A stretch of DNA of 53,496 nt, taken from assembly GCA_002472405.1 (NCBI GenBank), contig DKRV01000009.1, positions 45,869 through 99,364 on the forward strand. The letters run 5' to 3'. Positions 1-6,485 of this stretch are shown piece by piece. Source of the DNA: Clostridiales bacterium UBA7273. Its GTDB lineage: Bacteria; Bacillota; Clostridia; Oscillospirales; Oscillospiraceae. A program made the translations under genes and the position numbers. The notes below the pieces were generated by a model. It was not told where the DNA came from. It did no database searches and saw only the letters and a list, made by a program, of their open reading frames with translations. Numbering within the stretch: position 1 is the stretch's first letter; the number at the start of each line of letters is the position of its first letter.

Positions 1-23
1 AAGCGGGTTTGTCTACGGTCTGA

Positions 24-54
24 GGCACTCTGCTGCAGCAGAGTGCCGTTTTTT
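24..54 (+). terminator. Rho-independent terminator
   Basis: A perfect 24-bp palindrome (two 12-nt halves, GGCACTCTGCTG and its complement) is followed by GTTTTTT. It presumably ends a gene lying left of the window. Confidence 0.8.
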
Positions 55-75
55 ATAGTGGAAAAATCCGTGGTG

Positions 76-198
76 ATGGTGTATAATGAATTACTTAATT
101 TTACGGGTGTGACGGATGGTTACGACAAGCCGGGATTTGATGTGGTGAAAGCGGTGAAAGCATTTATGAAAAAACTCAATACTTTTTTGAATTTTTAA
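76..198 (+). CDS. possible 40-residue small protein
   Basis: An open frame from ATG to TAA encodes a short basic-ended peptide (begins MVYNELLNF, ends MKKLNTFLNF). Its TAA overlaps the ATG of the next frame (TAATG), the usual geometry of translational coupling. No clear ribosome site precedes it, and the left part could equally be the tail of a decayed gene. No family is recognised. The strip is AT-richer than the housekeeping genes that start at 1491. Confidence 0.25.
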   Translation: MVYNELLNFTGVTDGYDKPGFDVVKAVKAFMKKLNTFLNF

Positions 199-455
199 TG
201 GGATCGTTCTTTGGCGTGTTCATTGGAGATCTTATCGCAAACTATAAAAACTACCGGCAATTCCATGAAATCTATGATGCAACAAACTCAGCGCCCTGGT
301 ATTACGGAGCAATCTCCAGCCTAATTCTGTTTATTGCAGTCGTTATAGTCTGCGTAATTATTAAACTGATTATACGCAACAAGACAAAACAACAGATCAG
401 ATACCAGTTTGTCCTGATTCTATCATTTCGGTATTTGTTTTTGATAAAGGATTGA
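198..455 (+). CDS. small single-span membrane protein, unknown
   Basis: An 85-residue frame begins at the A of the upstream TAA. It has a polar N-terminal third with tyrosines, a strongly hydrophobic segment at about residues 38-58 (SSLILFIAVVIVCVIIKLII), then a basic and again hydrophobic tail. It would be a membrane protein with one sure span. There is no good ribosome site of its own, so translation would depend on coupling to the preceding small frame. The product is not recognised, and the odd hydrophobic C-terminus may come from a frameshift. Confidence 0.4.
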   Translation: MGSFFGVFIGDLIANYKNYRQFHEIYDATNSAPWYYGAISSLILFIAVVIVCVIIKLIIRNKTKQQIRYQFVLILSFRYLFLIKD

Positions 456-480
456 AATAACGCCAACAGGGGCGAAGCCG

Positions 481-834
481 GTGAAAAAGAGAATCGAAAA
501 AAAGCGTGAAAAAGAAAAAAGAGTCGTCACTCTGATGATTCGCCTTTACTGTAAAAAATGTCACGGCACCAAAACCGGTCTCTGCCCGGAGTGCACAGCT
601 CTGGCTGAATACGCCTGTGATCGTAGCGACAAGTGCCCATTTATGGATAACAAGACTTTCTGTTCCAACTGCAAAGTTCACTGCTACAAACCGGAGATGC
701 GGAACAGAATACGGCAGGTTATGCGTTTTTCTGGGCCCCGGATGATATTCTACCACCCGGTTATGGCGATGCAGCACTTAATTAGCTCAAGACGGGAAGC
801 CGCTCGGTTGGCAGAGGGAACAGACGGGATTTGA
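481..834 (+). CDS. YgbA-like (nitrous oxide-stimulated promoter family) protein
   Basis: A 117-residue protein with the pattern of the YgbA_NO family (E. coli YgbA): a lysine-rich start, then CKKCH, LCPEC, a CDRSDKCPF block, CSNCKVHCY and the ending MRNRIRQVMRFSGPRM. The spaced cysteines and histidines suggest a metal- or cluster-binding small protein. In enterobacteria the family is linked to nitric-oxide stress; its biochemical role is unclear. A GTG start follows an AGGGGCG ribosome site. The gene sits immediately before a DUF4491 gene, probably in one transcript. Family assignment is from remembered sequence, so the name is firm but the function is not. Confidence 0.8.
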   Translation: MKKRIEKKREKEKRVVTLMIRLYCKKCHGTKTGLCPECTALAEYACDRSDKCPFMDNKTFCSNCKVHCYKPEMRNRIRQVMRFSGPRMIFYHPVMAMQHLISSRREAARLAEGTDGI

Positions 835-854
835 ACAGAAGGTCAGGTGAAACA

Positions 855-1148
855 ATGTACTTCTACGGCATTTTGCTGGGTTTATCATCTTTTCTGAGTA
901 TTGGGGCATTCCACCCCATCGTGATCAAATGTGAGTATTATTTCTCATACCGATGCTGGCCTGTTTTCCTGACTGCGGGGTTGATACTTCTCGGGTTTTC
1001 GCTCTTCATTCCAAACATCATTTTATCCGCAATCATTGGTGTGGTTGGTTTCTCCTGCCTGTGGAGTATTATTGAATTGTTCCATCAGCACAAGAGAGTA
1101 GAAAAGGGATGGTTCCCAGCAAATCCAAAACACCACCCTGATTTATAA
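855..1148 (+). CDS. DUF4491 family membrane protein
   Basis: A 97-residue protein. ATG at 855 is preferred over an in-frame TTG at 831 because AGGTGA lies just upstream and DUF4491 proteins start with MYFYGI-like residues. Three hydrophobic spans are visible (about 3-22, 30-50 and 52-70), followed by the family signature FSCLWSIIELFHQHKRVEKGWFP (broken here: FSCLWSI, then RVEKGWFP) and a short basic tail. It is an integral membrane protein of unknown function. It follows the YgbA-like gene after 20 bases, so the two are likely co-transcribed. Confidence 0.8.
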   Translation: MYFYGILLGLSSFLSIGAFHPIVIKCEYYFSYRCWPVFLTAGLILLGFSLFIPNIILSAIIGVVGFSCLWSIIELFHQHKRVEKGWFPANPKHHPDL

Positions 1149-1312
1149 ATGTGACTTCTGAAGAATGAAGTGGTCCCCGATTATGAACGATATTTTTTAA
1201 ACTGGAGGCTGCGTTATCCTGTATACTTATAGAAATTTTACTGCATGAAAATGCTTTTATAATCATCTCGACAACTTCCAGTTTATCTCCACGTCTTTCC
1301 CCTTCACCCCAC

Positions 1313-1354
1313 GGTAGTAAACCACCCCGATTTTTACTACCATTTTACTACCAT
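1313..1354. repeat. 11-bp tandem repeat plus inverted copy
   Basis: TTTACTACCAT occurs twice back to back (1333-1343 and 1344-1354), and the reverse complement GGTAGTAAA lies at 1313-1321. The surrounding 1149-1490 interval holds no convincing gene, only a 36-codon minus-strand frame (start near 1377) lacking a ribosome site. Arrays of this kind are often recombinase arm sites at the edges of integrated elements. That reading is an inference. Confidence 0.6.
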
Positions 1355-1490
1355 TGACGGCTGTGACTTGCCGCATTTTGCCGTATTTTGCTTTTTTCAT
1401 GACAGAGTCACATTTTGTTCACGAAATTATGAGGTCGGCAAATCGCGGCAAAACGGGGCAGAACACGGCTTTCTAGGAGGCTGATCGCAT

Positions 1491-1940
1491 TTGACAAAAA
1501 TCTTATTTGTGTGCCACGGCAATATATGCCGCAGTCCGATGGCGGAGCATTTTATGAAAGACCTCGTGCGCCGCGAGGGGCTGGAAAATGAATTTGAGAT
1601 AGCGAGCGCGGCAACGAGCCGCGAGGAGATCGGAAACGATGTGTATCCTCCTGCGCGCAGGACGCTTTCCGAGCACGGCATTGCCTGTCCGCGCCGCGCG
1701 GCAAGGCAGCTCACGCGAGCCGACTTCGATGAGTATGACCTAATCATCGGCATGGACAGCGAAAACGAGCGCGGCATGCGGCGCATCTGCGGCGACGGCG
1801 ACGCTGCAAAGATACACCTGCTCATGGACTACACCGACCGCCCCGGCGACGTTGCCGATCCGTGGTACACACGTAACTTTGAAGCAACCTGGCGCGATGT
1901 GTCCGACGGCTGCCGCGCCCTGCTGAAAAGCCTGAAATAA
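1491..1940 (+). CDS. low molecular weight protein-tyrosine phosphatase
   Basis: A 149-residue cytosolic phosphatase with the P-loop VCHGNICRSP (nucleophile Cys8, Arg14) at its N-terminus and the general-acid loop ADPWY near residue 122. Both are diagnostic of the low-MW PTP / arsenate reductase-like fold, and length is typical. The start codon is TTG at 1491, chosen because AGGAGG lies at 1475-1480 and the P-loop must sit at residues 7-16. It would remove phosphate from phosphotyrosine or phosphoarginine. It stands alone between accessory DNA and the 2134 gene, so no substrate can be inferred from context. Confidence 0.92.
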   Translation: MTKILFVCHGNICRSPMAEHFMKDLVRREGLENEFEIASAATSREEIGNDVYPPARRTLSEHGIACPRRAARQLTRADFDEYDLIIGMDSENERGMRRICGDGDAAKIHLLMDYTDRPGDVADPWYTRNFEATWRDVSDGCRALLKSLK

Positions 1941-2067
1941 ACAGAATTGGCACTCGGCCAGAAAACGCGGCAACGGCATTGTTCGAAACACCGAAAAATA
2001 TGACGCAGAATGGTCAATAGTTACAGTAGTGACTATGCTCGTGGCCGCCAATGCCGCAACTTTGGTA

Positions 2068-2096
2068 TTGAAACCGCCGTGCTTTTGGGGTATAAT
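2068..2096 (+). promoter_or_regulatory. SigA-type promoter of the foldase-like gene
   Basis: TTGAAA (2068-2073), a 17-bp spacer and TATAAT (2091-2096) lie 37 bases before the ATG at 2134. A ribosome site AAGGA lies at 2120-2124. Confidence 0.85.
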
Positions 2097-2133
2097 GTAT
2101 AAATCACATCCAAATTAAAAAGGAAGACAAGAC

Positions 2134-3411
2134 ATGAGTGCATCAACCGAAAGAAAAAACAGGCAGACCGCTCGCAGCGAAGGCTCCTATGCAAAGGACA
2201 TCAATGCGAAAAAGGAAGCCGACAAGAAAAAAAAGCAGAGGACCAAATGGATCATCGTAGGCATTGCCTTGGTCATCTTCTTTGCATTTGCAATTTACCT
2301 CAACTCCGGCGCACTGTACAGATCGCTTGACGCGCTGACAGTCAAGAACACCGAAGTTACCGTCGGCGACACGACCATTTCCGCCGGCGAGCGCGGCTTC
2401 TCCGTGGCGGAGTGCAACTATGTATATCATATGCAGTATATCAGCCTTATGAACACCTATGGCAACTACGCCTCCACCCTCCTGCAGCTGGACACCACCA
2501 AGCCTCTCGACGAGCAGACCTGCCCCCTGAACACCGAGGGCAAGGAAAACTACACCTGGGATCAGTATTTCCGCGACGCGACCAAGTCCCAGCTCGTGCA
2601 GCTTGCAGCCTTCGAGGCTTATGCAGAGCAGCATGACATAAAGCTCACGGACGACGACTATGCCGAGATCGACGAGACTATCAAGTCCATCGAAAGCACC
2701 GCTAAGGAAAACAACTACGGCAGCGTCAGCAAATTCCTCGCCGCAAACTACGGCCGCGGCTGCAACGAGTCCGTTGCACGCGCGATAATGGAGCTTCAGA
2801 CCCTCGCAGGCAAGGTTCAGACAAGCATCACCGATGTCGAGACCTACACTGCCGAGCAGCTTGCCGAAAAGTACGATTCCGTCAAGGACAGCTACGATAA
2901 GTTCACCTACAGCTACTATCTCGTAGCTGCCGAGCTCCCCGAGCACGAGCACTCCGAGGATGAGGATGAGCACGCTCACGAGCCGACCGACGAGGCAAAG
3001 GCAGCAGCCAAGGCTACCGCAGAGGAGATCCTCGCGAAGCTCAGCGACGGTACCTCTCTTGCAGACGCGGCCAAGGCAGTAGTGACCGACGCCGAGGTCA
3101 AGGAGCAGACCGATCTTGCCGGTTCCTCCGTTGAGACCGCTCTGTCCGAGTGGATAAAGAGCGCTGACAGAAAGGCCGGCGACACCGCAGTCGTTGATTC
3201 CGACACCGGCAGCTATGTCGTCGTGTTCACCAAGCGCGACAACAACCAGGCTCCTACCGAGGAGAGCGGCGATCAGAACTACTGCGACTATGTTGCGGAG
3301 AATCTGCTCAAGCAGGATGTGCTGAGCGAGTGGAACGAGCATGTTTTCAGCGGCATCGTCGAAGCTTACAAGGGCTCGTACAACGGCTCTTCCCGCTATG
3401 TCGGACTCTAA
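2134..3411 (+). CDS. membrane-anchored PrsA/SurA-like foldase (degenerate PPIase)
   Basis: A 425-residue protein: a charged cytoplasmic N-terminus (1-38, very lysine-rich), one transmembrane span (39-59, WIIVGIALVIFFAFAIYL), then a long extracytoplasmic part. Around residues 80-200 it resembles the helical chaperone module of SurA/PrsA proteins. After a His/Glu-rich stretch at about 270-284 (EHEHSEDEDEHAHEP) comes a short parvulin-like half (AEEILAKLSDGTSLADAAKA, then GSYVVVFTKRD near the end). It is probably involved in folding or holding secreted proteins. Isomerase activity is doubtful because I cannot see a full parvulin domain. Its own promoter and terminator make it monocistronic. Confidence 0.75.
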   Translation: MSASTERKNRQTARSEGSYAKDINAKKEADKKKKQRTKWIIVGIALVIFFAFAIYLNSGALYRSLDALTVKNTEVTVGDTTISAGERGFSVAECNYVYHMQYISLMNTYGNYASTLLQLDTTKPLDEQTCPLNTEGKENYTWDQYFRDATKSQLVQLAAFEAYAEQHDIKLTDDDYAEIDETIKSIESTAKENNYGSVSKFLAANYGRGCNESVARAIMELQTLAGKVQTSITDVETYTAEQLAEKYDSVKDSYDKFTYSYYLVAAELPEHEHSEDEDEHAHEPTDEAKAAAKATAEEILAKLSDGTSLADAAKAVVTDAEVKEQTDLAGSSVETALSEWIKSADRKAGDTAVVDSDTGSYVVVFTKRDNNQAPTEESGDQNYCDYVAENLLKQDVLSEWNEHVFSGIVEAYKGSYNGSSRYVGL

Positions 3412-3424
3412 ACTATGATTTAAA

Positions 3425-3451
3425 AAGGCCGTTCCAAATGGGACGGCCTTT
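3425..3451 (+). terminator. Rho-independent terminator
   Basis: Stem AAGGCCGTTCC / GGGACGGCCTT with an AAAT loop and trailing T residues, just after the foldase-like gene. Confidence 0.85.
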
Positions 3452-3469
3452 TCTGACGGAGAAATTATA

Positions 3470-4174
3470 ATGAACGAGAGAACCATACGCGCCGAAATGC
3501 TCCTCGGAGCCGAGGCAATGGAAAAACTTAAAAGCGCGCACGTTGCCGTGTTCGGACTCGGCGGCGTCGGCTCGTGGTGCGCCGAGGCGCTTGCGCGAAG
3601 CGGCATCGGGCATCTTACGCTCATTGACCAGGACACGGTCGGACTGAGCAACATAAACCGCCAGCTGTGCGCGCTGACCTCGACTGTCGGCATGCCGAAG
3701 GCCGAGGTAGTCAGGCAGCGCCTTGAGGACATAAATCCCGATGCGGACGTGAAAACCATCGTCGGCCGCTACGACGCCGAGCACCGTGAGGACTTCTTTG
3801 CAGACTACGACTTCATCGTCGATTGCATCGACCTCGTGGCCTGCAAGGTCGATCTCATCCGGACGGCAAAAAGTCGCGGCATACCCATCGTGTCCGCGCT
3901 CGGGACCGGCAACAAGTGCGACGCGCAGCGCCTTACGCTGTGCGACATAAAAAAAACCAGCGGCTGTCCGCTGGCAAGGGTGGTGCGCAAGGAGCTGCGC
4001 AGCATCGGCATCGAGCATCACGACGTTGTTTTCTCGCCTGAGGAGGCGATGAAAGCAGCGCAGTTTGAAGCGCCGCCTCCCGGCCGCCGGAGCGTTCCCG
4101 GCTCGCTCGTGTGGGTCCCGGCGAGCGCCGGACTGCTCCTGTGTCAGCACGTTGTTACCTCTATAATTCGATGA
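3470..4174 (+). CDS. tcdA: tRNA threonylcarbamoyladenosine dehydratase (TcdA/ThiF family)
   Basis: A 234-residue E1-like adenylating enzyme. The nucleotide loop GLGGVGSWCAEAL is at about residues 29-41, followed by LIDQDTVGLSNINRQL (ATP and Mg contacts) and the C-terminal SVPGSLVWVPASAG motif typical of TcdA/CsdL. It converts t6A37 of ANN-decoding tRNAs to the cyclic form ct6A using ATP. ATG at 3470 has GGAG ten bases upstream. It lacks the C-terminal extension of the E. coli protein, as usual for Firmicutes. The last 14 bases overlap the end of the convergent lactonase-like gene. Confidence 0.9.
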   Translation: MNERTIRAEMLLGAEAMEKLKSAHVAVFGLGGVGSWCAEALARSGIGHLTLIDQDTVGLSNINRQLCALTSTVGMPKAEVVRQRLEDINPDADVKTIVGRYDAEHREDFFADYDFIVDCIDLVACKVDLIRTAKSRGIPIVSALGTGNKCDAQRLTLCDIKKTSGCPLARVVRKELRSIGIEHHDVVFSPEEAMKAAQFEAPPPGRRSVPGSLVWVPASAGLLLCQHVVTSIIR

Positions 4175-5018
4175 CCTGAGGATGCACATCGGGATCGTGG
4201 TTCGCGATGACCGCAATGCAGTCGGGGTCGTTTGCCTGCTCTTCGATCCAGTCAAAGGATTTGAGCATGGCCTTGTCGTTAAAGCCGAAGCCCGGCAGTA
4301 TCCTCTCGCGCCACGAGCGCTCGGTGAACGCGGCATCCGAGGTCAGGATAACAAACTTTTTGCCGTTTTTAATCTTTACGCCGATCTGCCCGTCGGTGTG
4401 TCCCGGCAGACAGACGAATTTTATCGTATCGTCGCCGAAAAGATCATATGACCACCACAACGGGCCGTCCATCGTTCCCTTGAACCAGAAGTGCTCGATC
4501 GGAACGCCGCTGTACATGCTCTCGGGCTGACGCAGCTTATACACTGTGCGGATAGTCCACCAGCCCTCTTCCTCGGGCAGCAGGATGCGCTGCGCGTTTT
4601 TCACCGAGCGCAGGCCGCTTGTGTGGTCTGCGTCCAGATGCGTGAGCACAACGGCGTTCAGCTCTTCCGGCGTAATGCCCATTTGAGCAAGCTGCTCAGC
4701 CACGGTCTTGCCTTTTTTCACCCACGGGTGATAAAATGCGGCAAGATAGCCGGGCAATTGCCGCTTCACCGCCGCTGCGTCATAAACGCCATCGGGGCTT
4801 ATCTCGCGGCTCCAGCCCGTGTCGATGAGCACCTTTCCTTTGGGATGCTCAATGAGATACGCCGAAACCGGCAGCTCGACGCGCTCGGCAGCCTTATCGA
4901 AAACGCCGCGCCGCGCATTTTTCAGGTTCACGCCGCCGCCATACGGCACGGCTTTTGAAACGAGCATGCTGCCGCAGTGCAGAATATGGATCCTGATCGG
5001 CGATCTTTCATCAGTCAT
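4161..5018 (-). CDS. N-acyl homoserine lactonase-like metallo-beta-lactamase fold hydrolase
   Basis: A 285-residue MBL-fold enzyme. The metal motif HLDADHTSG and later ligands (LPGHTDGQIG, then LTSDAAF) match the AttM/AiiA-type lactonase branch, which opens acyl-homoserine lactone or similar lactone rings. Substrate is not shown by sequence. The ATG at 5018 is preferred over GTG at 5033 because GGGGGT sits 6 bases upstream. It is divergent from a TetR gene, and a palindromic operator lies in its promoter, so induction by a TetR ligand is likely. It overlaps tcdA tail to tail by 14 bases. A Gram-positive carrying this could use it for other lactones or esters. Confidence 0.8.
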   Translation of the reverse strand: MTDERSPIRIHILHCGSMLVSKAVPYGGGVNLKNARRGVFDKAAERVELPVSAYLIEHPKGKVLIDTGWSREISPDGVYDAAAVKRQLPGYLAAFYHPWVKKGKTVAEQLAQMGITPEELNAVVLTHLDADHTSGLRSVKNAQRILLPEEEGWWTIRTVYKLRQPESMYSGVPIEHFWFKGTMDGPLWWSYDLFGDDTIKFVCLPGHTDGQIGVKIKNGKKFVILTSDAAFTERSWRERILPGFGFNDKAMLKSFDWIEEQANDPDCIAVIANHDPDVHPQVIEL

Positions 5019-5039
5019 AATTTTTACCCCCACAGCTTT

Positions 5040-5069
5040 TATTTACCAGTTGGTAATATGCTATCACAA
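5040..5069 (-). promoter_or_regulatory. lactonase promoter with TetR-type operator
   Basis: On the minus strand TTGTGA (5064-5069) and TAAATA (5040-5045) are 18 bp apart. Between and overlapping them lies TTACCAGTTGGTAA (5043-5056), a 6-2-6 inverted repeat of the kind bound by TetR dimers. The same site is upstream of the divergent tetR, so one repressor could control both genes. Confidence 0.75.
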
Positions 5070-5106
5070 ACTCTCGGCCTTGTAAATAGCCGCAAAGGAG
5101 ATAAAT

Positions 5107-5688
5107 ATGCCGCTTATTGTTGACAAGGAAGCCGTGCGCATGGAAATACTCATGGCGTTCCAGCGCTGCATCGACCGCAAGCCGCTGACGAACGTTTCGC
5201 TGCGTGACATCGCCGCCGAGGCGAACATGAGCCATGCAAAGCTTTTGAATTATTTCGACAGCAAGGAGGATCTGCTCGTAAGCTATGTGCGCTACACGCG
5301 CGATTACATGAGCCAAAAGTGCCTTGCCTGGTTTAACGAGCATGACCGCGCCGACTACGGCTCGAACGCAGAATACATGAATGCTTTCATGCGCTATGTC
5401 GCGCGCGGAAAAGTCGGCGAGCAACGCCCGAACGCAACCACGCAGACCTATGTTCTTGCCCATTACAACGAGCGTGTCGGCGAGCTTGTTCGCGAGGAAT
5501 TTGCCGAGTGGCGGCGCGTGATGGAGCTGTGCCTTAAGAGAATTTACGGTGACGAGGTCGGCGCGCGCGAGGCCGAGGGCATGATGATCCTCATTGCCGG
5601 AACGTTCATCTGCAACTACAACAACGCCCTCACCGGCGGCATAAGCGATGATATCATCGGCTCGTTTGACAAGCTGCTGCAATCGTGA
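5107..5688 (+). CDS. TetR/AcrR family transcriptional regulator
   Basis: A 193-residue regulator with an N-terminal TetR helix-turn-helix (TNVSLRDIAAEANMSHAKLLNYFDSKEDLL, shown in parts: SLRDIAAEANMS and LLNYFDSKEDLL) at about residues 28-58, and an all-helical ligand domain to the end. ATG at 5107 follows AAAGGAG. Its only likely target in view is the divergent lactonase-like gene through the palindrome at 5043-5056, together with its own promoter. Ligand is unknown. It ends 20 bases before a perfect bidirectional terminator. Confidence 0.9.
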   Translation: MPLIVDKEAVRMEILMAFQRCIDRKPLTNVSLRDIAAEANMSHAKLLNYFDSKEDLLVSYVRYTRDYMSQKCLAWFNEHDRADYGSNAEYMNAFMRYVARGKVGEQRPNATTQTYVLAHYNERVGELVREEFAEWRRVMELCLKRIYGDEVGAREAEGMMILIAGTFICNYNNALTGGISDDIIGSFDKLLQS

Positions 5689-5706
5689 AACAAACGACAT
5701 TGAAAA

Positions 5707-5730
5707 AACCGGAGTCATATGACTCCGGTT
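5707..5730. terminator. bidirectional terminator
   Basis: A perfect 24-bp palindrome (AACCGGAGTCAT and its complement) flanked by A and T tracts, between tetR and the convergent minus-strand genes. Confidence 0.8.
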
Positions 5731-5816
5731 CTTTCTCTGCATGCATTTTTTGCGTTATCGAACAGGCTTACGAAAACGCCGGTCAGCAGCGCGGCGGCGA
5801 TTTGTTTTGCTTTCAT
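5715..5816 (-). CDS. possible 33-residue hydrophobic peptide
   Basis: A short frame with AAGGA nine bases before its ATG encodes MKAKQIAAALLTGVFVSLFD followed by a polar cysteine-containing tail. It looks like a signal-anchor or leader-type peptide. It starts just downstream of the acetyltransferase stop codon and its own stop lies inside the terminator stem. No family is recognised; the ribosome site and operon position are the only support. Confidence 0.35.
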   Translation of the reverse strand: MKAKQIAAALLTGVFVSLFDNAKNACRERTGVI

Positions 5817-5828
5817 ATCATTGCATCC

Positions 5829-6473
5829 TTATTTTCGATTAAGCAGCGCGTCAAGCTCACCGGACATAATCGCAGGGAGGCTGCTCCTTATCTTTTCCTC
5901 GTCCCAGTCCCACCAGCTTAGCCGCCTGAGCTTTTCTATCGTCTCGTCGTCAAAGCGCTTGCGTATCGGCTTTGCCGGAGTTCCGCCGACGATGGTGTAG
6001 GGCGGCACGTCCTTGGTGACAAGTGCGCGCGTTCCGATTATCGCACCGTCGCCGATCGTAACGCCGGAGAGGATGACGGCCTCGTAGCCTATCCAAACGT
6101 CGTTTCCGACGACGATATCGCCGTGATTATCCCACGCCTGCGCTATTGAGCCGACATCCGTCGGCAGTTCCCATTCCTCGAAGTATATCGGGAACGGATA
6201 GGTTGACAGACTGCCCAGCGTGTGGTTTGCGGCGTTGAAAATAAACTTTGCGCCGCAGGCGATGGAGCAGAACTTGCCGATTATGAGTTTATCGTGGTTG
6301 CACTCGGGATAATGATACAGCACGTTGTTGCGCTGAAAATCCCGAGGGTCTTTTTCAAAATCGTCATATGTGGTGTAGTCTCCGATCTCGATAAAGTCAC
6401 TGTGCACAACGTTTTGCAGATACACCGTGCTGTGACCCTGACTTCTCGGATACGTTTTCCATTCCGGTATCAT
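5829..6473 (-). CDS. CatB-related O-acetyltransferase (hexapeptide-repeat family)
   Basis: A 214-residue left-handed beta-helix acyltransferase. The xenobiotic acetyltransferase block AANHTLGSLSTYPFPIYF carries the catalytic His. It is followed by hexapeptide repeats (IVVGNDVWIG, VTIGDGAIIG) and the ending VGGTPAKPIRKRF. Such enzymes transfer acetyl from acetyl-CoA to streptogramin A or chloramphenicol, but many relatives act on sugars, so resistance is not proven. ATG at 6473 has AGGAG upstream, overlapping the stop of the next minus-strand gene. It is therefore downstream in one transcript with the 6486 and 8345 genes. Confidence 0.85.
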   Translation of the reverse strand: MIPEWKTYPRSQGHSTVYLQNVVHSDFIEIGDYTTYDDFEKDPRDFQRNNVLYHYPECNHDKLIIGKFCSIACGAKFIFNAANHTLGSLSTYPFPIYFEEWELPTDVGSIAQAWDNHGDIVVGNDVWIGYEAVILSGVTIGDGAIIGTRALVTKDVPPYTIVGGTPAKPIRKRFDDETIEKLRRLSWWDWDEEKIRSSLPAIMSGELDALLNRK

Positions 6474-6485
6474 GTTGATCTCTCC

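Noticed and set aside
2143..3759. 538-residue frame antisense to the foldase-like gene and tcdA
   Set aside because: It mirrors the codon pattern of the sense genes, has no ribosome site, and crosses a terminator.
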